Positions 44,828 through 56,045 of a DNA stretch of 64,000 nucleotides are shown here, piece by piece (position 1 is the stretch's first letter; each line of letters starts with the position of its first letter). Origin of the DNA: Macrothele yani (lineage: Eukaryota; Arthropoda; Arachnida; Araneae; Macrothelidae). The stretch spans positions 160,362,709-160,426,708 of the forward strand of contig CM076997.1 in NCBI GenBank assembly GCA_039090855.1, read 5' to 3'. A program made the position numbers and the translations under genes. Below the pieces are notes generated by a model. That model did no database searches. It saw only the letters and a program-made list of their open reading frames with translations, and was not told the DNA's origin.

Positions 44828-45034
44828 AGAAAAGAAAAGACTCCAATTTGCGAATCATCATCAATCGTGGACTGCTGAAAATTGGAGCCAAGTTCTTTTT
44901 CCGATGAACCAACTACGCGTCAATATGAATCACGTGAAACACATGTTCGACGACCAAAATATTTGTTAAAAAACTCACCGTTAGCACCGTGAGACATCAA
45001 TCTAATTGATGATATGGGGTGCTATGTCAGTATC
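44828..45034 (+). mobile_element. Tc1-like fragment, same family as 37039-39669
   Basis: Aligns with about 37650-37860 of the Tc1 element: ATCAATCGTGGACTGCTGA, GGAGCCAAGTTCTTTTTCCG, CACATGTTCGACGACCAAAA. It encodes the region around the first catalytic Asp, in which the frame is decayed. Truncated on both sides; an RTE 3' end follows directly. Confidence 0.85.
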
Positions 45035-45345
45035 AGAAAAATGACAAGAGTGGAAGACATTATAATCAGAGTAAAATCCCTGAAATGGAAATGAGCTGGA
45101 CATGTTGCCAGAAGGACCGACCACCGATTGGCAACCGAAATTCTAGACTGGATTCCAAGGGACAGGAAAAGACCCACAAGAAGACCACATGGAAGGTGGG
45201 TGGAGGAAATTCGAAATTATGTGGGAATAACATGGAGGAGGCTGGCATAAGACAGACCGTTGTGGAAGAAACTTGGGGAGACCTTCGTCCAGCAGTGGAT
45301 TGATAATGGTTGTTGTTGTTGTTATTGTTGTTGATGATGATGATG
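45035..45345 (+). mobile_element. RTE LINE, 5'-truncated 3' end
   Basis: Aligns with the last ~300 bp of the RTE copies: AAAATGACAAGAGTGGAAGA to CGTCCAGCAGTGGATTGATA, then a GTT/GAT-rich tail. Encodes the end of the RT reading frame in decayed form. Inserted into, or joined to, the Tc1 scrap. Confidence 0.9.
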
Positions 45346-45367
45346 ATAGATAGATAGATAGATAGAT

Positions 45368-45401
<34 letters not shown>

Positions 45402-45478
45402 AATATGTATACTAAGAGCGAGAAAAGAAAATACTCCTATATACACCCAGCCACATATACACTGTGTATATATATGTC

Positions 45479-45523
<45 letters not shown>
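45310..45523 (+). repeat. Microsatellites: (GTT)n/(GAT)n, (GATA)n and (GA)n
   Basis: 45310-45345 is GTT/GAT repeats from the RTE tail, which pass into (GATA)n at 45345-45401. A separate (GA)n run lies at about 45480-45523. Confidence 0.97.
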
Positions 45524-45526
<3 letters not shown>

Positions 45527-45675
45527 TAGTTAATTACAAAATCATTCTCCTTTTACGTCAACGAACGCTAAACGCCTTTCTGATACGGTGAAACTTCAGA
45601 CGCAGAATCTATCTTTAATCGCCAACAGTAATCCGCCATCATATTCAAATTCTAGCGTCCTTGATATCGTTTTTC

Positions 45676-46130
45676 CATGCATTTTTAATCTTGGTGAAAT
45701 CTCTCACCTTGCTCTTCACTCACCGCACTAAGATTTTCGGGGAAATAGTCAAGGTGAGAGTGCAGAAAATGGAATTTGAAGCTCATGTTGCAACCTAGGT
45801 TCTTAAACTTTTCCAGTTTTTTAGCTGCGACGGATCTATAATTAGGATACTTGTTATTGCCTAGAAAATGTTGAGTGACATTTCTGAAACTAACCCATGC
45901 TTCCTTTTCTGTTGTAATCATTTGTTCCTATAAATTTTATCTTTAGTTAATCACCTTATGTCTGGGCCAACAAACACTCCTTCTTTGATTTTTGCTTCTG
46001 ATAAATGTGGAAAACTGTTAATCAAATTTTGAAAATATTCACCATTTTTGTCCAAAGCCTTGACAAACTGTTTCATCAAACGTAATACTTCTGTACATAT
46101 GCTGTAAATTTTGAATGTAGCATCACTGTT
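45676..46130 (-). pseudogene. Decayed conserved ORF of unknown function (ERFHQD motif)
   Basis: The minus strand reads NSDATFKIYSICTEVLRLMK, QFVKALDKNGEYFQNLINSF, EAKIKEGVFVGPDIR, then a stop; after a poorly conserved linker one open frame (45921-45685) begins MITTEKEAWVSFRNVTQHFL and ends HFLHSHLDYFPENLSAVSEE QGERFHQD. I recall such proteins from many arthropod genomes as uncharacterised, repeated ORFs; that is memory, not a search. No known catalytic motif is visible. The stops and the lack of an upstream part mark it as a pseudogene or a piece of a mobile element. It is the only coding remnant here not plainly from a known transposon class. Confidence 0.6.
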
Positions 46131-46599
46131 GCATTTCTGTGAATTAGTACCTAATGTTTAATCTTTAGTATGGTAGTAATGCTTGATTGGAATTTGTGCA
46201 TAGTATAGAATCATGTCTTGCCCTGTCTACAATACTGTAGGTAAACATTTTCGTTTGTATCGCTCGTGCTTTATTGTCTGCCTCTCCTTCGCCCTACGTG
46301 GCGAAATATTTTTTATGATTTTAACAATATTTTGTTTTACGTTTCACTGGAACTTTCCAGCTGATGTATATACCGCTGTATTTATTGGCAGAATTCCATT
46401 GTCATGTACATAGAAATGTTATTTTACTGAAGAATAAAGGCAATTTTGAAATGTAGATTTTACGAAAATTTTATATTGGGAGGCCCTGACCCTCTGGGCT
46501 CCTACCCCTTCCAAAAGCCTTCTACAGTCTAAGTTAGAGTTTCATGATTTTGTATAATCATGGCTACAAATTTTGTATAATCTGTTGTAAAATTTATTC
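46131..46599. other. No gene recognised
   Basis: AT-rich sequence between the ORF remnant and a short tandem repeat. Confidence 0.45.
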
Positions 46600-46745
46600 T
46601 ACGTGTACTTTCCGACTTGTGTATTTTTTTCTATGTGTAAATTCCGACGTGTAATTTTTTCTTCGTGTAATTTCTTCTTTGTGTAATTTTTGCTGTGTTA
46701 TTTCATTCGGTGTAATTTTTTTCTGTGTAATTTTTTAACACGTAA
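46600..46745 (+). repeat. Degenerate ~18-bp tandem repeat
   Basis: About eight imperfect units based on TGTGTAATTTTTTCTNC, with scattered substitutions and length changes. Confidence 0.75.
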
Positions 46746-46749
46746 CCGT

Positions 46750-47665
46750 TCACCACACGTAAGCACATCCTGCGTAGGGACTATTCGGATATGTATGATT
46801 TATCCGACCACATTACACGCTTCCATGAATCGGCTGTCCACGTTGAATGCTCCTGGCACCACTGCCTTCGCTATTGTGCATTCACTCGGGACACCAGAGG
46901 TTTTACAATAGCAGCTCTGAAATGAATATCTTATTTATGCAATTCCCTGCTCACTGTTTTCGTTGATACTGGGATCTGGTGATGCAGACTGAGCTCCGCA
47001 CTAATTTTCGGTGCTGTGGTCTTCTTATTTCGGGTAAAACTCCTCTTAAATGCCCTCCTGTCTCTATCAGTCATGGCCGTTTTCCGGCCGCTCTTGTGTT
47101 TCGCAGACAAGGTTTTGCCGCGAATACGGTATTCTGTCTTGACGCTAGACCCAGTAGCTCACGATACCCCAACTACCGTGGCAACCATTGTCACGGAAGC
47201 ACCAATTATCCCGCAACCAACAATTAGCCCTCTTTCGTAGTCCGTTAGGTCGCTCATCTCGTCGTCACCCAGAAATAAATTTTGCAACAAGACACTTTAA
47301 ATGCACTCTTTTTTTTATTGAGAGTTTAACGATCATCGTGAGCTACTCAATGGGCTATAAGCAGTCGCCCGTCCCTAATTTAGGGCCACTAGTTCCAAGG
47401 AAGGGAGAGAGCCAGTGCCGTAAGACAAACACAACATCCATGCCTTAACGGGATTCGAACCCGGACCCATCCCCGACGAATGATCAGAAGCCATAGCTTA
47501 GACATCTGCCCCATCGGGGCGGCTAAATGCACTTAAACAGGATCTTGAGGTTCCAAACAAAGCTAATACAACCAAAACGTGGTGGATGTATTGCGACTTA
47601 CACAGGTGCATTAAAAGTCACGTCTCTGAGCGTTGTGTTCACATTATTCTGTCCACCCCCTGAAT
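46750..47665 (-). mobile_element. Tc1-like transposon, 5' half, split by a SINE
   Basis: The minus-strand transposase N-terminus begins MSDLTDYERGLIVGCGIIGA at about 47257, with SVTMVATVVGVS, a stop, GKTLSAKHKSGRKTAMTDRD and KTTAPKISAELSLHHQIPVS, ending near STWTADSWKRVM at about 46780. This is the DNA-binding half; the catalytic half is missing. The right side ends in a terminus-like TCACATTATTCTGTCCACCC in plus orientation near 47664. A family 1 SINE lies in the non-coding leader. Confidence 0.78.
47308..47523 (-). mobile_element. tRNA-derived SINE, family 1, with 10-bp target duplication
   Basis: Near-intact minus-strand copy, B box as GGGATTCGAACCCGG in complement. Flanked by TAAATGCACT on both sides (47298-47307 and 47524-47533). 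Confidence 0.95.
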
Positions 47666-48037
47666 GTAACAAAATAAACCAGGACTATTAACACAGCTTC
47701 TTGACCCCATAACGCAGTAAATTATCAGGACTAGCACAACAGTCAAAATGAGCGAAATACTCTTTGGTTATATCGCTCGAAGCACAGTGTTCAAACTGGC
47801 AATTTGATGAGACAATCATTGATATACTGTAGTAGAGCCATCTATTGTATCAGTTTCCAATTAAAAATTTTCGATCTATTGCATCATTTCCCGATTGCCG
47901 CGATCTAGTAAATTTAAATCTTTAAAATAACAGATTACTTTATAATATCTTTCATTTCTCTAATATACGTATAAGTAAACAGAACTTGGAAAATTGTGAG
48001 AAATCTGTGTGTGACAGAGAAAAACGGATGTGATTTT
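47666..48037. other. No gene recognised
   Basis: AT-rich spacer between two SINEs. Confidence 0.45.
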
Positions 48038-48245
48038 TTATTGAGGGTTTAACTACCACCGTGAGCAACTCAATGGGCTATAAGCAGTCGCCCGTCCCTA
48101 ATTCAGGGTCACAGGTTCTAGGGAAGGGAGAGAGCCAGTGCCGTAAGACAAACACAACATCCATGCCTCACCGGATTAGAATCCTGACCCATCTCGGACG
48201 AATGATCAGAAGCCATCACTTAGACCAGTGCGCCACCGGGGCGGC
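48038..48245 (-). mobile_element. tRNA-derived SINE, family 1
   Basis: Near-intact minus-strand copy. Flanked by GATTTT (48032-48037 and 48246-48251), a probable short target duplication overlapping the tail. The B box is damaged (GGATTAGAATCCTG). Confidence 0.92.
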
Positions 48246-49419
48246 GATTTTCGTTATCATCATACCTGAATTACTATAAAACACTTGAAATTTTGCGAAC
48301 CCCAGAATAATGTGGCGGCGTAATTAATAAAGTTAATTATTCTACAATGAGATGATCCTTTGAGCAAGTTTTTCGGCTGACAAGATACCTGCGATTTCGT
48401 TCCCCCGCTTTCCTTAAGGTGTGATGATGTAACGTACTACGTGGCATCAAGTATATGATACTTACTAATGAAGTGACGCATGCGTTGAACCAATAATGAT
48501 GCTGCGATAAGCCTGCTGCCGTAATTCAGTTGGGAGAACATCCGCTCCGGAGTAGAAAGACGTAGGTTCAAAATCACCACCGGGAAAAAGTGATATGTTA
48601 TATGGGTGAGGCCATCTTCCAAATCTGCGTTTTGAAAGAAACACCTCTGAACATGAAGGGACTTGTAAACACAGTGTCGCTGCGGTTAAACAGTGACATA
48701 AATGGGGGGCTATTGGATGAGCTGACCAACCCACTTCAACCATCCCCAGAATACTACACCCTATTTAAAATGGCTGCAGTTGATGATATCTCTTGGTACT
48801 ACCGTTGTCTTATAATACCTACTCTGGACTAGCACATTAACTAAACATCAGCTGCATTAGAACAACGTAATAGGAGCATTTTGATTGGGGTGTTATTGTT
48901 GACCGCAGCACTTACATGTCTGGTAGCAATGATGTCGGAAACCTCTTTGTACCGTGCCGATAGTGACACATGCCCTGTCTAATGAGCTAACAGAACGTGT
49001 AAAAGTTCGATTTTAATGGGTGCCGCAGTATTATTTTTTTCCCAAGAGTGCATTTTTGAATAGAATCTGGGTTCACCAACGTCAAAATTCTTTCTTGTTT
49101 CGTGTTCGGTTTCTTTCATATTTGTTTGATTCTGGAACAATCTTAAAACCATAGCATTTCTGAAATCAGTGCAATCTTTCATGGCACAGCGCGAAAGCAG
49201 TCATTAGGGTTTCACGAAACAACGCTTAACGAACGGCGCACTACCGGTGACTCATGCGTCATAAACAGGTGTGGCCGGTTGCTATGGTTACTAAAACAAT
49301 TACCGTTTCTTCGAGATTCGTGCCAAGGTCGAACGCAGTATTGCGCATTTTTGTCAAAATATTATCAGCTGTTTTGTAACAGGCTATATACAACATAAGA
49401 ACTTACGGAGCACTTTTAA
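48246..49419. other. No gene; one tRNA-like stretch
   Basis: At 48520-48600 the words TTCAGTTGGGAGAACATC and GGTTCAAAATCACC lie at A-box/B-box spacing, so a tRNA-derived SINE or tRNA pseudogene is possible. The rest is unassigned. Confidence 0.4.
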
Positions 49420-49890
49420 AACGCGGAAAAGACACGAATCATGAAATATGCAAATCAGAAACCATTGTTTGAAGTATCATGTGCGTGATTACATAAACAT
49501 AAATAAAATCCACGAAAAGCCACGAACCGATAACTAAACATTTATGAGAAGCCAAGTACATATGGATTCTGTGTAACGCGAAAAGCCACAAAGCATTATT
49601 TGAAGTAACGGATGAAAAGATACTAAGCATTAATTAAGGTATCTCAGAAAACACCCCAAAATAAATTATTAAAGTATGACGTAAAAGTGTTGATTAAAGA
49701 AACAGGTGAAAAGCCATGAAGTCTGATTTTGCCTGTGAAATATGAGCCATTATAAAGCAAAACCTGAAGTGTCATGCATTGCAAACAAAGTATGAGGTGA
49801 AACGTCATGAAACGTTAATTAAAGTATCTTATTAAAAATTGTGAATCATTGATTTAAAGAGCCAAAGATCTCAGAAATGTCGAGATGTTT
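49420..49890 (+). repeat. Very degenerate ~35-bp tandem repeat
   Basis: Recurrent GAAAAGCCATGAAGC and TTAATTAAAGTATC words in alternating order with many substitutions. A few more units appear at 50440-50530. Old array, no coding potential. Confidence 0.55.
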
Positions 49891-51017
49891 ACAAATCGTT
49901 TTTGAACTGTAAGAAAATGTACTGCTCTAAGTGAAAACATTGGATAGGTTTATGGCTTCTAAAACCATTTTTATGGGTTTACAGTTAATTCGCTAAAACC
50001 TATGACAAAATAAATCCTATTTCTCCGAAATGGGTAAACATTAGTACACTGCCTTGCAAAGAAAATAGTTCTATGTCTTCTGCAAACTTTACGTTTTTTT
50101 AGTTGCATATTTGTTCCCCCTATATGCGAAAAATAGCTTTTCTGTCAAGTTGTTTAAAATAAAAGCTTCAAAAATTAAAATCAACAATTTTCTTTTATGG
50201 CATGTAAATTAGTTTATTAGATTTACACGATTCTACTTTTTAAATATCAGGGAGATAAAGCTTTTGAAATTAAAATTTAGTTTAAAGTTCCAGAAAAATG
50301 GGTACTTTACTTTAACTTGCATTTTTATTTAGTGAGAAAGACGGAAGCTAAGATTTCATTTTTATTTATTCAGCGTTTTCTGATAGTGTAAGAATGAAAG
50401 GAAAAACTGTGTAAGAATGCTTTATCATAACTCAATGAACTAATTCATCACATAATTAAGAGCATCAAAAGTCATTTTTTGAGTATCAGGCGAAAACTTA
50501 TGAAGCAATAATTTAAAAAGTCCATGACTTGACTCGGTCGAAATGTGGTAGATGAAGAGCAAATAAAATCCGCTCTAACGTAAAAAGATGTGAATCACCA
50601 AAGAAAATTTGCTTTACGCTTTGGTGAGTTCAAATCACCAACGCAAAGTAGTGAAACTGAAAAAAAATGGAATGCGTTCGGTTCTTAAAAATGAAAATGT
50701 GGGACAAAAAATCGAGGAAGACACAAGTGTATCGGAATGAGAAAAAACACAGCGAAAAATGTTGAAACGTACTTGGATTAAAACTAAAACCTCAAGATCT
50801 TATGCTGCTTTCATCAAAAGCATTTCTGTGCCGAAGTGTAAGTATTCCTGAAAGAGACAGTATTACTGTTCACATTTTGCCCGCTAGCAAAAACGTGGCA
50901 GTAAGTATTATACAGATAAAATAGCCTCGATTAATATTCATCTTAAAATAAAATGACCTATTCAAAAGCAATTTGTTTTCCTTTAAATTTTAGATTACTT
51001 TGCGTATCATTGATTGC
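49891..51017. other. No gene recognised
   Basis: AT-rich sequence, with stray units of the 35-bp repeat near 50470-50530. Confidence 0.4.
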
Positions 51018-51226
51018 TTTTTTTCTCAATATTTAAAGACCACCGAAAGCTACTCCGTAGGCCTTAAGAAATCGCCCATCCCTAATTTAGGGCTACCGGA
51101 TTCAGGCAAGAAGAGAAGCAGTGCCATAAGACAAGGACAACAACTATGCCTCACCAGGATCGAATTCAGACCCATCTCGGGCGAATAGCCAGAGCTAGCG
51201 CTTTGACCACTGCGCTATTGGGGAGG
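51018..51226 (-). mobile_element. tRNA-derived SINE, family 1, older copy
   Basis: Minus-strand copy with many substitutions: TTAAAGACCACCGAAAGC, CCATCCCTAATTTAGGGC, AGGATCGAATTCAGACCC, ACCACTGCGCTATTGGGG. Confidence 0.85.
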
Positions 51227-51240
51227 TCATTACTGAGTAT

Positions 51241-51545
51241 TTTAGTGTAGAATGCTGCTGCATGCTAATAATTATTTGACCGGTTTGTTTACATTTCCTC
51301 ACAAGAAAAGATCAAATTCGACCCAGTCCACCATAAAAACCACGTATTCGACCATGTCGTGAATGTACTACAACTGTCGATAACCGTGTCACCAGTTTTT
51401 CTTGACCCCTCTGATCCACCAATTATTTTCGTCCACAGCGCGCCAACTGCTGGAAGTTTAGAGTGTCGCACAATTCACAGTAATCCATTTCTACCGTTGT
51501 GCGTGAAAAGTTCACAAGTTTGGCCATTTAGAAGGTGCTCGAACA
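51241..51545 (-). repeat. Dispersed repeat, related to 59290-59750 and 63680-64000
   Basis: Contains, read on the minus strand, TTCCAGCAGTTGG, GGACGAAAATAATTGGTGGA, TCAGAGGGGTCAAG and TTCACGACATGGTCGAATAC. The same order is found at 59310-59480 on the plus strand and in part twice near the right edge. A 60-codon open frame exists in this copy only. Probably part of an unidentified transposon. Confidence 0.8.
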
Positions 51546-51547
51546 TG

Positions 51548-52140
51548 GGGAAAACTATCATGTCACATTCAAAGATACTCAGATCACTCGTTTTTCTCAT
51601 TCGGATCTTCAATAAAACCTAAGTGATGATCAATGAGCTGGTCTAAACCTAACCATCATGTCACATTCAAAGCTGATCAGATCACTCGTTTTTCTCATTT
51701 CGACCCTCAACAGAGCCTCATTGATGCTCAATGAGCTTATCTAAACCTAACCATCATGTCACATTCAATATGTTTAGATCACTCGTTGTTTTCATTCCGA
51801 TCCTCAATAGAATATCAGTGTTGCTCAATGAGCTGGTCGAAATCTAACCATCATTCCACATTCAAAGATGCTCAGATCACTCGTTTTTCTCATTCGGATC
51901 CTCAACAGAACCTCAGTGATGCTCAATGATCTGGTCCAAATCTAACCATCATGTCACATTCAAACATGCTCAGGTCACTCGTGTTTCTGATACGGACCCT
52001 CAATCGGACCTCAGTGATGCTCAGTGAGCTGGTCTAAACCTGGGGCCAACTATCTTGTCACATTCAAAGACGCTCAGATCACTAGTTTTTCTCATTCCGA
52101 CTCTCAATAGAACCTAACCGATGTTAAATGAGCTGGACTA
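51548..52140 (+). repeat. ~97-bp minisatellite, six units
   Basis: Each unit reads CATCATGTCACATTCAAAGA, CTCAGATCACTCGTTTTTCT, CATTCGGATCCTCAACAGAA, CCTCAGTGATGCTCAATGAG, CTGGTCTAAACCTAAC. It directly follows the dispersed repeat. No coding potential. Confidence 0.92.
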
Positions 52141-52428
52141 CCTGATTTAGTCCTCACACCATGCTCGTGGATCGTCGAATGCGTTGGTAAGGGCAATTTG
52201 TGTGACGAGGGCAGGTGTACCTCATTAACTAACATCTCGGTACATGTACTATTGGGATGCAAGGTCAGGTGATGCGCTAATATATCATAACCTCTCCTAG
52301 ACAAATATCAACCCCGCCTTCTCGTGCTGTGGCCTGTTCCCACTGAAGGGGCTCTGACGACAGCCACATAGCAGCATAATTTTACCTCCGGGTTTAGAGG
52401 AAATACTATCACATTCTACAACCACACG
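52141..52428. other. No gene recognised
   Basis: Unassigned sequence between the minisatellite and the RTE derivative. Confidence 0.45.
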
Positions 52429-53043
52429 CTTGGCCAGCGTGGTGAATTATTGAGCCTCCGCCTCCCAAGATGATTTCAAAACTTAAAACTTGGCCCTTAG
52501 TCCCCTGCAGCTGGAATGTACCTGGTAAAGGCAGTGGCAAGTGCGACAAGAAGGCAGATGCTTCTAAGATTCACCGGACGACTGCCATCTGGTACTAACC
52601 TTGGCTACGTTTGACGGAGGATCTCTTTCCTCTGATTCAGTGCTTCTTGACTTAACTAAAAAAGACATACGAAGGCTGCAGACAACTGAAAGAAGCATGA
52701 TGCATGCTTGGTGAAACAAGAAAAGTAAGAAGAGGAACTCGTGGATAAGGAAAATGACAAGAGTGGAAGACATCATGATTATAGTATAATCCCTGAAACG
52801 GCTATGGCTGAACACGTTGCCAGAAGAACGGACAACCGATGGACAACCGACATTTTAGACTGGATTCCAAGGGACAGAAAAAAACGACCACGTAGGAGAT
52901 GGATTAATGAAATTCGAATATATGCTGGAGTAACATGGAGAAGATATAGGCTCAAGAGAGGCAGTTGTGGAAGAAACTTGGGGAGCCCTACGTCCAGCGG
53001 TGGATTCATTATTTTTGACAATGATTGTGATGATGATGATGAT
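52429..53043 (+). mobile_element. RTE-derived element with large internal deletion
   Basis: Begins at the shared RTE 5' end and matches it to about 52655 (start of the endonuclease: CTAACCTTGGCTACGTTTGA, then CTTCTTGAC). It jumps directly to the last ~390 bp (TTAACTAAAAAAGACATACG onward), ending in a (TGA)n tail. About 2.4 kb of coding sequence is absent. The same two ends as the parent make it a non-autonomous derivative or a simple deletion copy. Confidence 0.9.
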
Positions 53044-53234
53044 ATACACTACCTTGACATGCGTTTTTACAAGTGGTCATGATCTATTTTGAACAATATG
53101 CAAGGTTCTTAAATATGATTGCTATACACTTAGGAACATTAAATTGATTTGAGTCAAAACTTGTACATGAAAAAACAACAACCGAGTAACTAAATGGCGC
53201 CTCCTGAAAATTCTAATTTTGTATTCGTTTTTAT

Positions 53235-53345
53235 TGTAGGTATAAGGTTTTAGGTAACAGGAGGTTCTGTTTCATACTTTGGAGATTACTGGCTTCAGGG
53301 AAAGAAAAAGGCCAGAGCCTTAAGAACAAGCATACAATTCATATT
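53235..53345 (-). mobile_element. tRNA-derived SINE, family 1, degenerate fragment
   Basis: Only the body words survive: GATTACTGGCTTCAGGGAAA, AGGCCAGAGCCTTAAGAACA. No tRNA head. Confidence 0.5.
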
Positions 53346-54235
53346 AGAAAGAAAGTTTGACAGTAAGATGATCTGTAAAACCTCCACCTCTATCACCAAG
53401 GACCAAATTTAAATAGTCTGGAGCTTAATGAATATAATGGCTATATTTAAAGACGAGTCATAGACATCATCATAAATCAAATGACGGATCATAACCAAAG
53501 AAAAACTAAAAATAAATTCAAGTTAACGCTTTTTCCTTTTTTGTTTTAATCGGATACAACTTTTATGTACAAGGGCAGGAAGCAACTTACAATCATTTTG
53601 CGTGCGACTAATTTTCTTTTTCAGATCAGAGATTAAATGTGCTTGCAAATTTTCGTGATAAACTCAGGAAAAAAAGATTAGAAAACTTCTAATCGCATCT
53701 TACTTTGTCTACGCCCCTTCATTTTCAGCTCGAATTCCCGTATGGATTGAAGAGATTGATCGTTTGTTGGCATTGTCCCAGAAAGTGTTAAAGCCTATCC
53801 CACAGAGAAATCTTGAGGCTATCTATGGACTATTTTTGATTTTATCATTAAGTATGTTTCTGATATAGCTCTAATTTTGGATAAGAAACAAAAGGAAAAA
53901 AGAAAGAAAAAAAATCAATATTTTATTACGTTACTGTAAAATTTCAGTTCCCTATTTCTCCTTTTTTATTTAAAGGATATATATTTAAGACGACCAGCTA
54001 TAAATTTACATTATAATTTTTGAATTCCATACTTGGTTGCCTTTGGTCTTGAGTATCAAAAATTTCGAATATTTTAATGAAGGGTAAATAAAGTTATTTT
54101 CAGTATTAAGAAAAGAGAGATAAATGAATATGCTGTTAAGAACATTACGTTTCGCTATTCGTTACATCTGTACAAACAATCAGCAAGCCTTTATGCTTTA
54201 CAGCTTTTTGTTATTTTGTTAATTTGTATTCACAG
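53346..54235. other. No gene recognised
   Basis: AT-rich sequence with A-rich runs; no coding or repeat signal. Confidence 0.45.
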
Positions 54236-56045
54236 GAGCAGTAAGATTGTGGAAAGGCATGAACTGGCTTTTTGGAAAGATAGGAAGTCCTTCTGGAAGT
54301 ACATGAGACTCAGGAAAAATAGGGGAAACAAAGTTGTAAGTTGTGTGAAGAATGAGATTGGGGAAATGATATGGGAGTCCAATTAGCTAAGTGACAGATG
54401 GGGTGAATACTTCCGTAAGTAATTAGATCAGGAAAGCAAAGATGGTTTTGAGACAGATGCAGATGATGTCACAATGAGGGATGAAAGCACAGGAGGAATC
54501 TCAAGAGAAGAAGTGTGCAAAGCTCTAAAATCTCTTCAGAATGGTAAGGCTCTGGGAGTTGATGGCATAACTGCAGAGATGTTGAAATATGATGGTGACT
54601 CTATAATTGACTGGTTAACTGAAATTTGCCAGTTGTGCTGGGTGTTAGGAGTGGTCCCTCGGGATTGGAAGGATGCTATCATTGTTCCCTTGTATAAGGG
54701 AAAAGGTGATCAGACTGAATGCAAGAACTATCGTGGTATTAGCCTACTGAGTGTGTCAATGAAAGTGTTTGGTAAGGTTGTTATTGAAAAAGTACGGGGT
54801 CTTACATCATTGAAAGTGTGGGAAGTTCAGAGTGGTTTTATGCCTGGTAAAGGCTGCACTAACCAGATGTTCGCATTACGCACGATGATTGAAAAGTATC
54901 TGGCTGTTGGGAAGGCAGTTTTTACTGCCTTCATAGATTTAGAGAAAGTTCACGACCGAGTGAATAGGACACTTTTGTGGAAGGTATTGAATGTATATGG
55001 TGTTACTGGGAATCTACTTAATAGTGTAAAAGCCACGTATGCTGGTAGTAGAGCTTGTATACGAGTGAATGGTGTTTTATCAAATTGGTTTTCCATTGGT
55101 GCAGGAGTTAGACAAGGTTGTGTAATGTCACCATGGCTGTTTAATATATTTATGGATACATGCATGCGTGATGCCAAAATAGATAATAGTGGTTAATGTC
55201 TTGGTGATATCCGTGTGTGTAGATTGCTGTATGCTGATGACACTGTCCTTTTGGCAGAGAACAAAAGTGAGTTGCAGAGTATGTTGACTCGGATGCACGA
55301 AATTTGCATGAAATTCAAACTGAGTATAAATAAGGGAAAAAACAAAGTTATGGTGTTTGAGAGAGGAACGGGTAGCACTGAATGTAATGTAAGTATAAAT
55401 GGCACTGTGATTGACCAGGTGAGTGAGTTTGTGTATTTAGGAAGCATGTTTGACAGAGAGAACAAGTTGGATGGTGAAATCAGTAGGCGAGTGAATTCTT
55501 CTTTGAAAGTCTTGCTGCTCTGGGAGGTTTTCACAGGAATGATGGGTTCTCTAGAGAGTCCCGCATGGCTGTGTTTGAAAGTGTAATTGTTCCTACTCTG
55601 ATGTATGGTAGTGAAACCTGGGTACTGCAGAAGAAACATCGGAGTCGTTTGTGTGCTGGAGAAATGCGTTACTTACGTGGGGTTTGTGGCAAGACACGAT
55701 ATGATTGTGTGAGAAATGAAGATGTATTGCAGTTGTGTGATGTGAAGCAAAATGTTGTTAGCAAGGTGGAGACCAATATGATTCGGTGGTTTGGCCATGT
55801 TGAAAGAATGAGTGATGAAATGCTTACTAAGAAAATCTTTTCAGCCCAAGTGGCAGGAAGGAAAGGCAGAGGAAGGCCAAGGAAGACATGGGTGGATCAG
55901 ATTCAGGAGTATCTGCATGAGAAAAAGATTATAAGTATGAAGTATAAACGATCTTGTGTACGGCGTGTAATGGATATCAGTGAAGCACGAGTTGTATGTC
56001 AAGATCGCTGTAAATGGAGAAGTTTGATACTACAACAATAAGTAA
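54236..56045 (+). mobile_element. Second LINE type, 5'-truncated
   Basis: A plus-strand non-LTR retrotransposon comprising the reverse transcriptase and C-terminal domain only; the endonuclease is missing. It has no close match to the RTE copies elsewhere in the window. No tail or target duplication is evident. Codon content and GC are higher than the flanks, which marks the boundaries. Confidence 0.88.
54240..56041 (+). pseudogene. LINE reverse transcriptase, three stops and one frameshift
   Basis: In one frame from 54240: ELAFWKDRKSFWKYMRL, a stop at about 54384 and another at about 54419, then GKALGVDGITAEMLKYDGDS, VPLYKGKGDQTECKNYRGIS, QSGFMPGKGCTNQMFALRTM, AFIDLEKVHDRVNRTLLWKV and GVRQGCVMSPWLFNIFMDTC. 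A third stop lies at 55194-55196, and the frame continues with CRLLYADDTVLLAENKSEL, the intact catalytic YADD. Near 55510 a frameshift moves to the frame holding MAVFESVIVPTLMYGSETWV, then RYLRGVCGKTRYDCVRNEDV, MIRWFGHVERM and GRPRKTWVDQIQEYL, ending at a stop at 56039-56041. The clade among non-LTR elements is not assigned. Confidence 0.9.

Noticed and set aside
45066..45446. 126-codon minus-strand frame with Ser-Ile-Tyr and Asn repeats
   Set aside because: Produced by (GATA)n and (GTT)n microsatellites read on the reverse strand of an RTE 3' end.
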